This document shows, one piece after another, positions 23,781 through 35,379 of a stretch of DNA of 64,000 nt. The DNA is from Poa pratensis. Lineage: Eukaryota; Streptophyta; Magnoliopsida; Poales; Poaceae. The notes beneath the pieces were generated by a model. It worked only from the letters and a program-made list of their open reading frames with translations. It searched no databases and was not told the DNA's origin. Location of the stretch: assembly GCA_947311845.1 (NCBI GenBank), contig CAMZMU010000069.1:8797875-8861874 (forward strand), in the 5' to 3' direction. How positions within the stretch are numbered: position 1 is the stretch's first letter; every line of letters begins with the position of its first letter. Made by a program: the position numbers and the translations under genes.

Positions 23781-24077
23781 AGGAACCCGTGTCCCAGGCA
23801 GGACCCTGTGGAATAAGACCGCTATCGCCACGCTACTATCTTCGCTTCCGCTACGACTTCCGCTAGAGGCTCGATGTTAGAAAAATAATGTACATACTGT
23901 TGTGTGCGCCTGTTGCGCAAGAGCTGGAGCCTCACCCGTATTGTAATCTTTTATTTGTGCAAACTCGAAGCCTTATGAATATATTTGGTTTTGCCTTTGT
24001 TTATCAAGCTGTCATATATCCAGTGTTTCTGGGACTGGTATATGGGGTGACTCGATCATCTGGATCGGGGTGCCACA

Positions 24078-24307
24078 CAGCACCAGTGTTCTTCCCATAT
24101 ATATCATCATCATTACAACATGGGGAGTGCAAAGAACAACAAACACTTCAGACAAGTATACAAGCTCGTGAATATACCGAACCTAAAGCTCCAAGGGGCA
24201 CTGACCGAAGGATCTGTTTTTAATATGAGACACTCAGGAGCCAAGACATCGAGTGAAGATCCCTCAAGATGTTACAGGTTCAAGTAACTGGAACTTTCCG
24301 TTGGTAT
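24078..24307 (-). other. 3' UTR region of the GEM-like gene
   Basis: 230 bp between the stop codon of the minus-strand GRAM gene and the solo LTR. Probably its 3' UTR, cut or shortened by the LTR insertion. Confidence 0.45.
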
Positions 24308-27300
24308 CTACGGCTGCAACTCACGAGCACTATCCATGGCTTCTTGCAGACTGGTGACAGCTTTGTCATACATCAGAAAACCCATGAACCAGAACTCATG
24401 GCCTTCAACTGAGACGACTTGGATATACTTCTCGGCGGAGTTCACTTTGCTCACTGAAGGATTCGCTGTCCTTAGCTGATGCAGAGGAATGACCACCTGA
24501 TTTTTGGCACAAGAGAACAGCATTTTAATATGACGGGTGTGTCCAGTATTTAAACATACCACATCAAGCTACCATTGTGGAAACAAAGCATTTAGTAACA
24601 GAATCAAACCACATAAAGCTAGCCACGTGAAATCAAACAATATCCTTATTTATTTTCTTCCTCGGCAATAAAAATCAAAGGTCGCTAAGTATTATTATCT
24701 CTGAACCGATGGCAGTTTTGCTACTTCATGTGATCTACACTTCATGAAATGCAAAAACGACAGTCTCAGACTTCGCTTGTAGCAACAGAATATGTAAAAA
24801 GATGATAAAGTAAAGAGGTAATGAACATGATTGATTTCATATGCAATCTATGATAGATGCTACGATTTACTTCATCGGCCAATAAACCTTACCTTGTAGT
24901 AGCTCCATTCAGTTTTATTTCCAGCTTTGTAAGAAAGAGGGTTGTCACTGCAGAATGCAATTTTAGCTGTAGAAATGTACATAACTCCCATGACAGGACC
25001 AGCAGATGTTGATAAATAGCACGCGTAAGATATTTTCAGCTGCTCGTCCGGAAGAATCTCGAATGTCTGCCTAAATATTTTCTCATAACCACCTTCCGCT
25101 AAGACTTTAGTTCCTTGAGCAAGGCGTCCCATAGCAGCTTCAGTAAAACTAGGTCCAGTCTTGACTGTTAAGAAAAAAAGGTCATATTATCAGACATATA
25201 AAATGTTACCAAAGAGTTAGAAGGTATTAAACTTATTCTACTGGCTCTATGTTCTGCTAATCCATACATGTGTATATTCTTTAATTAATACAAGATCCTG
25301 CGGAACATTAGGTTGGCTATGTACAGAAGGCAAGAGATTCTGCAAAGTACTTAACTTCGTCATTCTATGTATCAAGCTAACTATCTGAAACAAGTACAAT
25401 GGAAGGTTATTCAAGGAGCAACGGTTCGCCATCTTCAGTTGGAAGCATCCTTTGATTGTTTAGAAGGTATTGGGGCTTATGTGCCAAATATAAACCCGAC
25501 TCTGTGAATTCTTTAAATCTTCCCTCTGGAATATATCCATGTACAGAGAAAATGTTGGTTCCATGACATATTGGAATTAAAAATGTATCATCGGTTCTCT
25601 GAAACTAGGTGTTTACCCCTAAGCACATAACTGAACGGTTTTCAGCTAAATGAAGTGCAGATCTGATGTCACATGCCACAGATTATCCTAAAGTAATATC
25701 AATTTGTCCTAAGGAATTTGCGCTAATTGCAAGAAACAAAATGCTACACATGTACGGAGTATATGCCAATTTGCATAGATGAACTGTGTCATTAGATCTT
25801 TAATAGTTATCTCTTTTGACCATTTTATCGACAAACATCATGGCTTAGAAGACTAGAACCAATGGTGTGAACTGGATGAATAGAGGAAGGGACAAAAAAC
25901 TTCTTCCTCCGCATTAATGATTAAGCATTCTACATGAAGGAAATTTACTATAGTTACTGAATTAACAGGAAGATGAAGAAGGGCGTCAGTAGAATTATAA
26001 GTTCAGTTTCTCCCTTAGACAAACACCAAGGTTCCTATCAACCTGGTGTCAATTTTTACAAATTATAGGTCTTCAATTTTTCAAAATTATAGGCCTTCAA
26101 GTACAAACTAAAATGGCACGCGAAATCTATGGCTGGATCTAAAACAGCTAGTTGTTTAACCCTAAGCCCCTAGCCAAAGGGTCGATGCCTAAAATTAAGA
26201 GAAAATCGAATGTCAATGTGCCATGTTACTCCTAAAGTGGTTTGCATTGCTCCTAAGGCACTAAGGCAGCTGTGCTAACTGCAGGGAACAACATTCTACA
26301 TGCAGATGCTGATTTCAATTGGTGAATTGCTGGTTAAATCTCTAATATTTAATGCTGCTGTGACTATTCACATCAGAAACATCACAAGGTCCAGACGCAT
26401 GAGTTGAATGAACTGTATAAACAGAACACACAAAAGGTAGCTTCTTCTGCATGAATACTACGGAAGGTTGTCGGTACCATTATAAGTTTTTGGGAAACTG
26501 ATCACAAGTTGAAAGCTGTAAGCACTAGTGGACTCAACATACATGCCGAGCCTGTCAAATAGACATGGAAAGCTACACCTAATGTTCAGGTACTTCTTTC
26601 CTCGGGCAAAAGATACTAATCCTGCTGCCCCAGCTCTCCCAATCCCCACAGATTCTTCAAAGAATCTCCTAAGGTTTACTACTTTATTCGTTTCATCCTT
26701 AAAAAGCTAAAAGCCTAGAACATTGGCCCGCGGCACGGCACCGCAATCCCTCCACTGAAGAAACGAACCTTGGGAACAGCAATCAAACGAAGAAACAACG
26801 ATTCTCTAGGAAACAACACAGGGGGTGAGATCTCACAGTGCTGCCACGTGTCGCGGCTGAGGCTCTCGACCATCTTGGTGGTCTCCCCCATCGACTTGCC
26901 CCACCTCGACAGCGTGTCCTTCATCGCCTCCACCGCGCCTACACACACGGAGAGACATAGTCAGAACCAAGAGCTCCCCTCCGGATACGGCGCGAAATGG
27001 AGCGGATCAGCTGGTTTGTTGTTGTTACCCTTGGACGAGGAGGCGGCGGGCCCGCGCGAGACGTACTGGCTGGCCTCCGCGGCGGCGGCCGCCGGCACAT
27101 GGGTCGGCGACTCCGACGTCAGCTTCTCGCTCCACGAGACGGTCTTCGGCTGCTCCTGCGGCTGGGGCTGCGGCTGCAGCTGGACAGGCGCCAGTGCGGG
27201 CGGATCGACCGCCTCGGGAGCCGGTGCCGGAGGAGGGGAGGGATCGGAGGGCGGCGGCGGCGGCTGAGGGGGCTCGGACGGGGCGCTGCGGGCGGCTGCA

Positions 27301-27319
27301 TCTCGGCGGCCGGCTGCAT
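24308..27319 (-). CDS. GRAM-domain GEM-like protein; first exon apparently frameshifted
   Basis: Exons on the minus strand: exon 1 ending at 27029, then 26938..26837, 25164..24893 and 24496..24308 (stop). Splice sites are GT..AG and phases agree. The conserved frame reads a Pro/Gln/Ala-rich N-terminus, then [15 protein letters not shown] and [17 protein letters not shown]. Next comes the [20 protein letters not shown] helix, [18 protein letters not shown] and the GRAM domain ([17 protein letters not shown]). GRAM domains bind membrane lipids or partner proteins; GEM-like proteins act in ABA response and root-hair or seed regulation. In that frame no ATG follows the upstream stop near 27387. 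The ATGs at 27319 and 27301 lie in another frame and would join after a single-base gain near 27285. So this is either a recent frameshift, a sequence error, or an unseen upstream exon. Confidence 0.85.
25165..26836 (-). other. Long intron 2 of the GEM-like gene
   Basis: 1.67-kb AT-rich intron with no recognised transposon. Splice sites are GTGAGA (26836 downward) and AACAG ending at 25165. Confidence 0.7.
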
Positions 27320-27620
27320 CTGGAGGCTTCTCGGAGGAAATGCGGTGCGCGTTTGGGTTCGAGGTGGGGCAGTAGTGGTGGAATGGGGGTCAAAGCTTCT
27401 CGCTTTTCCTCGTGTAGATGGAGAAGTCGCAGCAACGAGTAACTGAGATTCTGCTCGGCTCGTCTTCGAAATGGACTAAACATATAAATTGGCCCGTATA
27501 GTTGATAAGGTAGGCCGGCCCTATTCTAGGCCTAACGGGCCGAAATAGTAGGCCTAGAAACTTAATATTTTAACTGTTTTTACAAGCAATGAATAAAGTA
27601 GGAATTAACTCAAAAAATAC
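27320..27620. other. Upstream region of the GEM-like gene
   Basis: Putative promoter and leader of the minus-strand gene. A GGCCTA/TAGGCC-rich stretch lies near 27510-27560. No TATA box assigned. Confidence 0.4.
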
Positions 27621-29206
27621 TATTTTTCTGGTTAATTTTTAGAAGGTCTTCCCTTTTTAAAAGATAATGCCAATGTGGATGTTCTTTAAGACCTCGTTTG
27701 GCACCCCTCATTTCATTTAGTAGAAATGAAACGACATGATTATGAGCATGAATTGACTTAACATACCAAGACATTTGCTAAAATTCCAATTGACATGACG
27801 TCTCCAATTTCATAACAGCCAAGCACACGTTGAATATGGAATCTCAGTTGACTTCCATCACACTGTCACGAAATAGTGGCTACAAAACGAGATCTTAGTA
27901 TTGTTGTGCCTAGTTTTTTTATTTTACTTGTGTTGTGTCTAGTGTTGATGACTAGCGATAGGTAAGTTAGAGATGTTTGTAAATACCAACCTGTCAGACA
28001 CCATCTCAAATTTGATACTATGTTGTTTACTCGTTGTGGTGACTTCGTCGATCACACTTCTGATGCTCCGGACCAAACTTCCATTAACTAATCTTGATAC
28101 CACAAGACTCGAGCCTATACTTCTAATCAAATAAAGATCTAATGTCAAGTTCCAGAGCTGAGACTATTCTACTTCATTACCAAAGTTGCCTAGCTCGTGT
28201 CTTATCTAATAGAAATGTATTTTGCATCCATCGTGATTGCATTAACTTGCGTGACGTTAGGTGTAGATACAGGGCTAGCCCATAGGTCGGGCAAATGGGG
28301 CAACCGCCACGGGCCCGATAGAAGGAGACATGGAGGCCCCAAATATAAAAATATACTAGTACTAATAACAGTTATAATGTTCTTTATTGGAGTTTATGAA
28401 CAAACTATTGAATATTATTAAAAAGATAAATTTGCAGGAACAAGGCCAAATGACCGATCAATAATGTGTACCACATTGGTTGAAACAAACTAACCTAATC
28501 AATAACCACAAGTTTAGTTAGGTTGATAGTCACCCTTTGATGGAAGTCTTACATTTTGTACAGACTAAAATATGTGTCAATTATGGGCACGAATATTTAT
28601 CTTAGAAATTTGCACGAGTACTTGTGTACAGCAAATCGTACTAAGCGTATTGCGAACGAGTATCCCGAACAATCAAATCATCTTTATGTGAATAATATAA
28701 TCTATTTAATTTATATGTTTATCAACTATTACTATTAGGGATGGTAATATCAAGTACACACCATGTAATACATTGTCAACTCATTAGTTTACACAATGTA
28801 ACTCGCGATATTTATTTGACCACAAAAATAGGAGTAAATAATCATGGCAACGTTCAATTTATACTCTACAAGTTTCTCTCTATATATATGTTTACTTACC
28901 TAATCATATAAAAAAACCCATCTATTAAGATATTTGTTAGACCAAGTGTTATTTATATCAATACCATAAATATGTATACACTTGAAATTAATCGATGAAA
29001 AAGAACATACTACAAAATATAATTAAAAATCTAGCATATAATGCAAATGTAGTTTTCAGCTATATGCATTACGACTATTAAAATAAATGTTACAACTAAC
29101 ATTTAACAATTTTTATGTTATTAAAATGCCATATGAAAATACAAAATTATAATCATCAATAGTATAGCATGCAAAGAATAAGTACAAAAGTTTAATATAA
29201 ATATTC
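27621..29206. repeat. Direct segmental repeat, copy A
   Basis: About 1.6 kb that recurs, diverged, at 29592-38667 when the insertions there are removed. Matching landmarks: TTTCTGGTTAGTTTTTAGA start, a TIR element, the GGGCTAGCCCATAGG block (28271), the GGATGGTAATATCAAG block (28740) and AAGTTTAATATAAATATT at the end. No gene. Probably an old transposon derivative; family unknown. Confidence 0.8.
27689..27895. mobile_element. MITE-like element in copy A
   Basis: 207 bp with imperfect terminal inverted repeats AGACCTCGTTT / AAACGAGATCT, flanked by TA on each side. The same element sits at the matching place in copy B (29661-29920), so it predates the duplication. Confidence 0.6.
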
Positions 29207-29415
29207 ATACTGGGTCCAAATAGTATAGCCTTCGCCGTCAAGCTCCAGGAGAGGCAGCGCGCGGGGGGGATTACCGCCGGTTTCTGCGACTGCGAGCGGC
29301 CAGAAGCGTGGCCGTATGACGCATGTTGATTCATCCTCCGGCGGCAAGGGGAATAATGCCAAGTCTCCAATGTAAGTGTGTTGGATTCGACTAGGATTTG
29401 AGATGATCCAGTCTT
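29207..29415. other. Spacer between segmental copies
   Basis: GC-rich island (about 29220-29340) between the AT-rich copies. No gene recognised. Confidence 0.4.
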
Positions 29416-29590
29416 GTTTTTAGATGATTGAGTAGGGTTTTAGATGATTAGATGCATAGGGTTGTAGATGATTAGATGCAGTACTGTTTTTAGATGATTG
29501 AGTAGGGTTTAGATGATTAGATGCAGTACTGTTTTTAGATGATTGAGTAAGGTTTTAGATGATTAGATGTAGTACTGTTTTTAGATGTTT
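29416..29590. repeat. 45-46-bp tandem repeat
   Basis: Units built from TTTTTAGATGATTGAGTAGG and AGATGATTAGATGCAGTACT start near 29416, 29486, 29531 and 29577. The first unit carries about 25 extra bases. The array sits between the two copies of the segmental repeat. Confidence 0.85.
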
Positions 29591-29660
29591 TTTATTTTTT
29601 CTGGTTAGTTTTTAGAGGTGATCCCTTTTAAAAAGAAAATGCCAACGATGATGTTCTTTA

Positions 29661-29920
29661 AGATCTCGTTTGGTACCCCTCATTTCATTTTATTTGGCAA
29701 AAGTAAAATGAAAAGACTTTAATAACATCACTTTATTTCATTTGGTGGAAATGAAACGACGTGATTACGAACATGAAATGACTTAACATACCAAGACATT
29801 TGCAGAAACTCCAATTGGAATGGCGCTTCCAGTTTAGACACATTGGATATGGAATCTCAGTTGAATTCCATCAATCCACCCCCCCCCCCCCCCCGATATA
29901 GTGGCTACGAAACGAGCTCT
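29661..29920. mobile_element. MITE-like element in copy B
   Basis: 260 bp, ends AGATCTCGTTT / AAACGAGCTCT, flanked by TA. Orthologous to 27689-27895 by position within the duplicated segment. Confidence 0.6.
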
Positions 29921-30318
29921 TAGTATTGTTGTGCCTAGTTTTTTTACATGTGTTGTGCCGGCCTAGCGTTGAGGACTAGCAATAGATAGGTTACATATGT
30001 TTCTACTTGTTAACCTTAAAAGCATACACAACCCAGGAACTCGAACATGTGACCTATGCGAAACGACAAGGCGTCGCTACCACCAGGCTAAGTGTTCATT
30101 GTTGGAGATGTCTGTAATGCCAACTTGTTAGACATCATCTTAAAATTTGATACCATGTTGTTTACTCGTTGTGGTGACTTCATCGATCTATTTTTATGCT
30201 CCGAGTCCAAATTTCAATTAACTAATTTTGATACCCCAAGACTCGAGCCTATACTTAATGTCTATTCGAATAAAGATACAAGCTGAGACTATTCTGCTTT
30301 GTTGCCAAGGTTGCCTAG

Positions 30319-31821
30319 TGATGACCCACAAGTGTAGTGGATCACAACAGTCTTTAAGGGAAGTAAAACCCAAATTTATTGATTCGACACAAGGGGAGCC
30401 AAATAATACTTATAAGTCTTAGCAACTGAGTTTTCAGTTCAGCCACACCTGGAAAAGCACTAGTAGTAGGAGTGATGTGAAAACATCAGTAATATGAGAG
30501 CAATAATAACAGTAAAGTAGCAACAACAACAATAACAACAGAGGCAATGGCGCAGGAAATACTTGGTGGCTAAATATGGACCGGGGTTCCCAGCTTCACT
30601 AGAGGTAACTCTCCAAACAAATAAACATGTGTTGGGTGAACAAATTTTAGTTGGGCAATTGACATAATTGAAACTAACTTATGACACAACATCCCGTCTA
30701 TAAATCATACGTAGGCATGTTTTCCAGATATAGTTATATGTGCTTGCAATAAGAATCTTGCATGACATCTTTTATCCAACCAGCCGTTTTTAGCGGGGCC
30801 AATCATGGAACCTACTGGTAATTAAGGTGCTCCTTTTAATAGAGCACCGGAGCAAAGCATTAACACTTGGTGAAAACATGTGATTCTCAAGTCACAGCCA
30901 TCCCCTCCGATTGTCCCAATTGTTGTCACTTTGGGGTCTCGGGTTCCGGACAGTAACGGGTGCATACAACTTGTAGATACAATCTAAGCAACAATTATAG
31001 AGCTTAAATCTAAGATCATGTCACTCGTGCACTAGTGACAAACAATGAACACAAAAAGGTTGCAACAACAATAATTCACAAACATATTGAATAGATTGAT
31101 CATAATGTAACAATTCATCGTATCACAACAAGCACAACATTGATTACATCAGATGGATCTCAATCATGTAAGGCCAGCTCACGAGATCATTATATTGAAG
31201 AACATGGGAGAGAGAGTACCAACTAGCTACTTCTAGAACCCGAAGTCCATGAGGGAACTACTCACAAACCATCATGCAGGCGGCGTGGTCGAAGCCTCAA
31301 AGGAGATGGCTCCGGGGTCCCTCCCCATCCCCGCAGGGTGCCGGAACCAGGACCTTCCGACCCCCGAAACTAGTGTTTGATGGCGGCGGAGCTTGGAGTC
31401 GTATCTGGGGAAAATCCTTCGGGGTCCATGAGTTTTAGGTCAGGAGGGTATCTATAGGCGAAGAGGCGGCGCGAGGCAGTGGACGATGCTTCCAGAAGGT
31501 ACCCAGGCGCGGCCCCACCTTTGGCCGTGCCCAGGGGTCGTCTGGGAGCTTTGGGGCCCCCTGCAGCTGGTCTTCGGGCTCCGTCTTTGTTGTGATGAAA
31601 ACTAAATCTCCATAAGTTTTCGTCCAATTTTGAGACATTTCCCGACTAACTTTTCTGAAACAAAAAGACAACAGAAAACAGGAACCGGCACTAGGCATCT
31701 TGTTAATAGGTTAGTACCAGAAAATGCACCGAAATGATATAAAACTATAATAAAAACATGTGGCATTGTTATAAAACAAGCATGGAACATCAAAAAATAT
31801 AGATACGTTTGAGATGTATCA
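30319..31821. mobile_element. 1.5-kb solo LTR
   Basis: Begins TGATGACCCACAAGTGTAG and ends GAGATGTATCA. Flanked by CCTAG on both sides (30314-30318, 31822-31826). No internal domain. The start and end sequences resemble an LTR type I know as very abundant in Triticeae; I do not assign a family name. It interrupts copy B of the segmental repeat. Confidence 0.88.
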
Positions 31822-33201
31822 CCTAGCTAGCTCACGTCTAATCTAAGAGACAAGTAACTTGCATCAATCATGATTGCGTTAACTTGTGCGATGTTAGACA
31901 TAGATACGGGGCTGGCCCATAGGCCGGGCAAATAGGGGCAACCGCCCCGGGGCCAGTAGAAGGAGGCCCCAAATATAAAAAATATACTAGTACTAATAAC
32001 CATCGTTATAGAGTTGTTTACTGGAGTATGTGAAAAGACTATTGCTATTATTAAAAGGCTAGATTTGCAGGAGCAAGTCCAAACGACCGATCAATAGTGC
32101 GACCACATATGCAGAAACTAACTAATCTAATCAATGACCACAAGTTTAGTTCAGTTGACAGTCGCCCTCCGATGGAAGTCTTACATTTTATACAAACTAA
32201 AATATGTGTCAATTATGGGCACGGATATTTATCACAGAAATTTGCATAAGTAATTGTGCAGAGCACATCGTACTAAGCGTATTGCGGACGAGTATATCAA
32301 CCAATCAAATCATCTTTACAAAATAGTATAGTATATTTAATTTATTTGTTATCAGCGATTACTATGAGGGATGATCATATCAAGTACACACCATACTGAA
32401 AGTGCATGTGTTGCCCCATGCGTGGTTTTGGTAATTACTGACAATCCTTATGGACTAATGTTTGCATTGAGATATACTTATAGATCTTGTCCATAGGAAA
32501 AGATTGGAGTTCATCTGTTGGACTCTAGAAGATTACATGATGACCAAGGTTCCATCCAAGGGTTTATATGAAGAATGGTCATGTGAAGAGTTGAGCTTAT
32601 TGCAAGCATGGCTTGGAAAAGAAGATTGAGTGAACTTCATGTTTATTTCCAAGCCATCATCTATATCAAGAGAAGAATATGAAGCGCAAGTGGATACATG
32701 AAGACGGAGCATTTGGAGAAGTCTTCATCAAGCATGTGCTAGTAAGCACAATCAAGAAAGGTGTCCCAACTTGAGGGAGTCAAGATCATCATCATCTAGC
32801 TCAAGTGGAATCACTAGTACAGAACGACACATCGGATACCCCTCTATGGAAACGGCAGGTGTTAGGCGACGGAGAATCGCGCTTTCCGCGCGGCCGGTGC
32901 GTACAAACCTGACCAGGCCCGCCTACATTGGCAACGGACCCTTTCCAATCTCCGTCACCTATTATATTGGCAACGGTTAATAAAATTGTCCGTTTCCAAT
33001 ATTTGCCTCTATGGTAACGGATATAATTTTCCAACCGTTGAAAATGTTGATACGTGGAGGCTAGCGAATGGGCAGATGGGGAGGTGGGCGGAGCAGACCC
33101 GCGAGTATAAATGGCGAGAGGTACCAGCAGCGGTCTCTTTGAAGCCCCAGTCCATCGCCTATAGTTATTCAAACTTCGCCAGATCCCCTCCGTCCAAATC
33201 C

Positions 33202-33837
33202 ATGGCGAGAGGTACCAGCAGCGGTCGCGGCCGTGGACGAGGGCGAGGCCGTGGTAGGGGGCGCAGCGGCAATGCCATGCCGTCGGTGTCGCCCTCACCG
33301 TCCTCTGAAGACATGTCCCCGGCGAGAGGTACCATCAGCGGTCGCGGCCGTGGACGTGGGCGTGGCCGTGGACGAGGGCGCGGCCGTGGTAGGGGGCGCA
33401 GCCGCAATGCCACGCCGTCGGTGTCGCCCTCACCGTCCTCTGAAGACATGTCCCCGGAGCTGCGCGGCTTCGAGTTCTTGGTTATCCTGTACAAGGGCAT
33501 CGAGAGCCGCCTGAGGCTCCCGAGGGCGTTCGCAGAGAAGCTCCAAGGCATGGTGGCAGCTACCATGCATCTGAAGATGGAGGACTGCGAGAACGGCAGC
33601 TGGGCGGTGAAGACGGCCGTGAGTGCCGGGGGGAATTTGTACCTCGGCCAGGGATGGAAGTCATTCGCCCAAGCGTACAAGCTTGAGCAGGGGCACTTTT
33701 TGTGCTTCGAGTTCGACGGCGACAACGGGTTCTTCATCAAGATCTTCGACGGTACCTTATGCCGGAGGGACGCACTCGTGTACAGCGACGACGAGCCCGA
33801 GTCTTCATCAGCAGCTGCTAGTAGTAGCATTAGCTAG
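33202..33837 (+). CDS. B3 DNA-binding domain protein carried by the CACTA element
   Basis: Single-exon frame of 211 aa from ATG 33202, with a TATAAAT-type box near 33104. The first ~85 residues are two tandem copies of a unit: an ARGTxSGRGRGRGRG run followed by PSVSPSPSSEDMSP. Then comes a REM-like B3 domain: FEFLVILYKGIESRLRLP, AFAEKLQ, a WAVK strand, LYLGQGWKSFAQAYKLEQGH, FLCFEFDGDNGFFIKIFD. B3 domains bind DNA as plant transcription factors. The RG-rich N-terminus is unusual for REM proteins and suggests RNA or DNA charge binding. The frame is intact inside a transposon, so it is either a recent capture or a maintained cargo gene. Function unknown. Confidence 0.85.
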   Translation: MARGTSSGRGRGRGRGRGRGRSGNAMPSVSPSPSSEDMSPARGTISGRGRGRGRGRGRGRGRGRGRSRNATPSVSPSPSSEDMSPELRGFEFLVILYKGIESRLRLPRAFAEKLQGMVAATMHLKMEDCENGSWAVKTAVSAGGNLYLGQGWKSFAQAYKLEQGHFLCFEFDGDNGFFIKIFDGTLCRRDALVYSDDEPESSSAAASSSIS

Positions 33838-34115
33838 TAGTAGCATATATGTAATCGTTTACTTCATTATCAAGTCCGTATGTAGTAGCACTAGCTGCTA
33901 AGTGGTCTCTGCGTTCATATGTAATTTAGAGTACCTGTTAGTAAGTTTACTCTCTCGCTGGTGTAAAATCAATGGAAACGGTTATATAAAATGTCCGTTG
34001 CCAATGTGGCGCTTATATATACTGCCGGCTCGGTCTCATTATCACTCTCTCACTTGTCTCTCTTCCAACCCTAGCCGCCGCACACTGTGGCTTTCAACTC
34101 TCCTCACTCTCTCTA

Positions 34116-34562
34116 ATGGCTTCCTCTGTCGGCGCTTCTAGATCCGGCCATCGCGGCCGCGGCTCTAGCCGCCGCGGCAGCACCGTTCTAGCGGCAGCCC
34201 TTCGTGAGGGGAAGGTCGATCTGGAGGCGGCCATGCGTCCGCTAATGATGCGGCAGCGCCACCATCTGACGCCCTCCTCCTCCGGTGATGCCCGGCTTCT
34301 TCTGAGCCAGGCCGATGTGGAGGAGGTCATTCATGAGGTGGTGGTGCAGCACCTCCGGCGGATCTACCAGCAGAAACCCATCTGGAGGAGGAAGTGGAGG
34401 ATCTGTAGGTGGTGGAGAAGAAGGAGGAGGTGGATGTCGACGAAGGAGGAGGAGGAGGTGATTGCGTCGCAGCGCGCTGGTAGCATCTCAGCGCATCTGG
34501 CAGAGGCCTGCACCTCCTCTCCGCCGGGTGAAAGGTATAAATCTTTCTGTGACCGGCTGTGA
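34116..34562 (+). CDS. Second candidate cargo gene in the CACTA element, unknown
   Basis: A 148-aa frame begins MASSVGASRSGHRGRGSSRRG. It is preceded by a TATATA stretch (about 34014) and a CT-rich leader with CCCTAGCCGCCGC, which looks like a plant 5' UTR. The N-terminal RG/RS-rich part echoes the neighbouring B3 protein. The C-terminal half becomes Trp/Arg-rich and looks out of frame, so the gene is probably truncated or frameshifted after about residue 95. Not recognised. Confidence 0.4.
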   Translation: MASSVGASRSGHRGRGSSRRGSTVLAAALREGKVDLEAAMRPLMMRQRHHLTPSSSGDARLLLSQADVEEVIHEVVVQHLRRIYQQKPIWRRKWRICRWWRRRRRWMSTKEEEEVIASQRAGSISAHLAEACTSSPPGERYKSFCDRL

Positions 34563-34708
34563 TGCCGATGAACTAGGTTCTACGTATGAGCATTTCATCA
34601 CATAAACAAATTCCTAGTGCAAATTCACACATACATGTTCTGATAATTACAAACACTTATTGTTAAAGCACCAACTGTACAAACTAGTTAAACACCCACA
34701 TCCAAAGC

Positions 34709-35379
34709 CTATTGCAATTCACCTAGGGCATTCTTGCACCTAGGGCAGAGCATTTCCTGCCATGTTGGACGTAGCCTGTCCTTCAAGGTTAGGATCTTGC
34801 GATACAACTCGTAGGTCACGTACCCATCTATTGCTGCGTAGTCGAGGTTAACTTTGTGCAGCGGCATCCACTCCCAAAAATCGTGCTGGTTGGATGGGAA
34901 CTCCTTCTTCATGTTGGCGTATGATTTGTCGATGAGGTCTGCCGCTAGATCACCCATTCCGTCCCTCTCGTCTCCACCCTTGATTTTGTATACGAGTTGG
35001 ATGTCCACGTAGTACTCCGGTGGAATGTGGAAGCCGGCAGAAGAAAGCACCTTGCTGTCGTTGGTGATGTCCACGCTTGCGAAGGTGATATTCTTGCGTT
35101 CAAAGAATTTGCCCAACTCTGGACAATTCTTCTTGGACTTGCACCAGTGGAACACGAGGACATGCTGGCGCATGGAGAGTTGCAGGACAGACATGTGCCG
35201 ACGATTACGGTGTACTCGATGTCAAGGCCGATGAACCGATGCTTCTCCTCTGCTAGCCATTCCTCGTACTTGTCGAGGATCCGCTCCACGGTATGCTCCT
35301 CGTTCGTGTACACCACCTCCAGAACGGTGCCGTGGGTACGGACGGTAGTTGTCTCTGTTATTCTGTTGCGGTCGTCCAT
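34709..35379 (-). pseudogene. DEDDy 3'-5' exonuclease-like gene (WRN-exo type), frameshifted, in the CACTA element
   Basis: From ATG 35379 (minus) one frame gives an N-terminus with a YEEWLAEEKHRFIGLDIEYT block, where D and E of the DIE motif are the first metal ligands. After about 35200 the family-like sequence continues in another frame to the stop at 34709. There it has VLVFHWCKSKKNCPELGKFF, then DITNDSKVL (motif II Asp), then LDYAAIDGYVTYELYRKI (motif III YxxxD). A single-base indel near 35195-35215 explains the switch. The family removes nucleotides 3' to 5'. Plant genomes hold many single-domain copies of unknown role. Broken here unless the lesion is a sequence error. Confidence 0.8.

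Larger units (their letters stand above)
20055..24077 (+). mobile_element. 4.0-kb solo LTR
   Basis: Begins TGTAACACCCCGAATTTTGG and ends GGGGTGCCACA, with TG..CA termini. Flanked by the 5-bp duplication CAGCA (20050-20054 and 24078-24082). No gag-pol, primer site or second LTR is present, so it is a solo LTR left by LTR-LTR recombination, or an LTR-sized relic. A TATAAAA box at 21129 after a GC-rich block suggests plus orientation. Very long LTRs of this kind are known in Gypsy chromovirus-like families; family not assigned. Long GC-rich frames at 20.7-21.5 kb are out of phase with each other and judged non-coding. Confidence 0.88.

Noticed and set aside
33165..33830. 221-aa minus-strand frame
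   Set aside because: Antisense of the B3 gene; the plus frame carries the recognisable domain.
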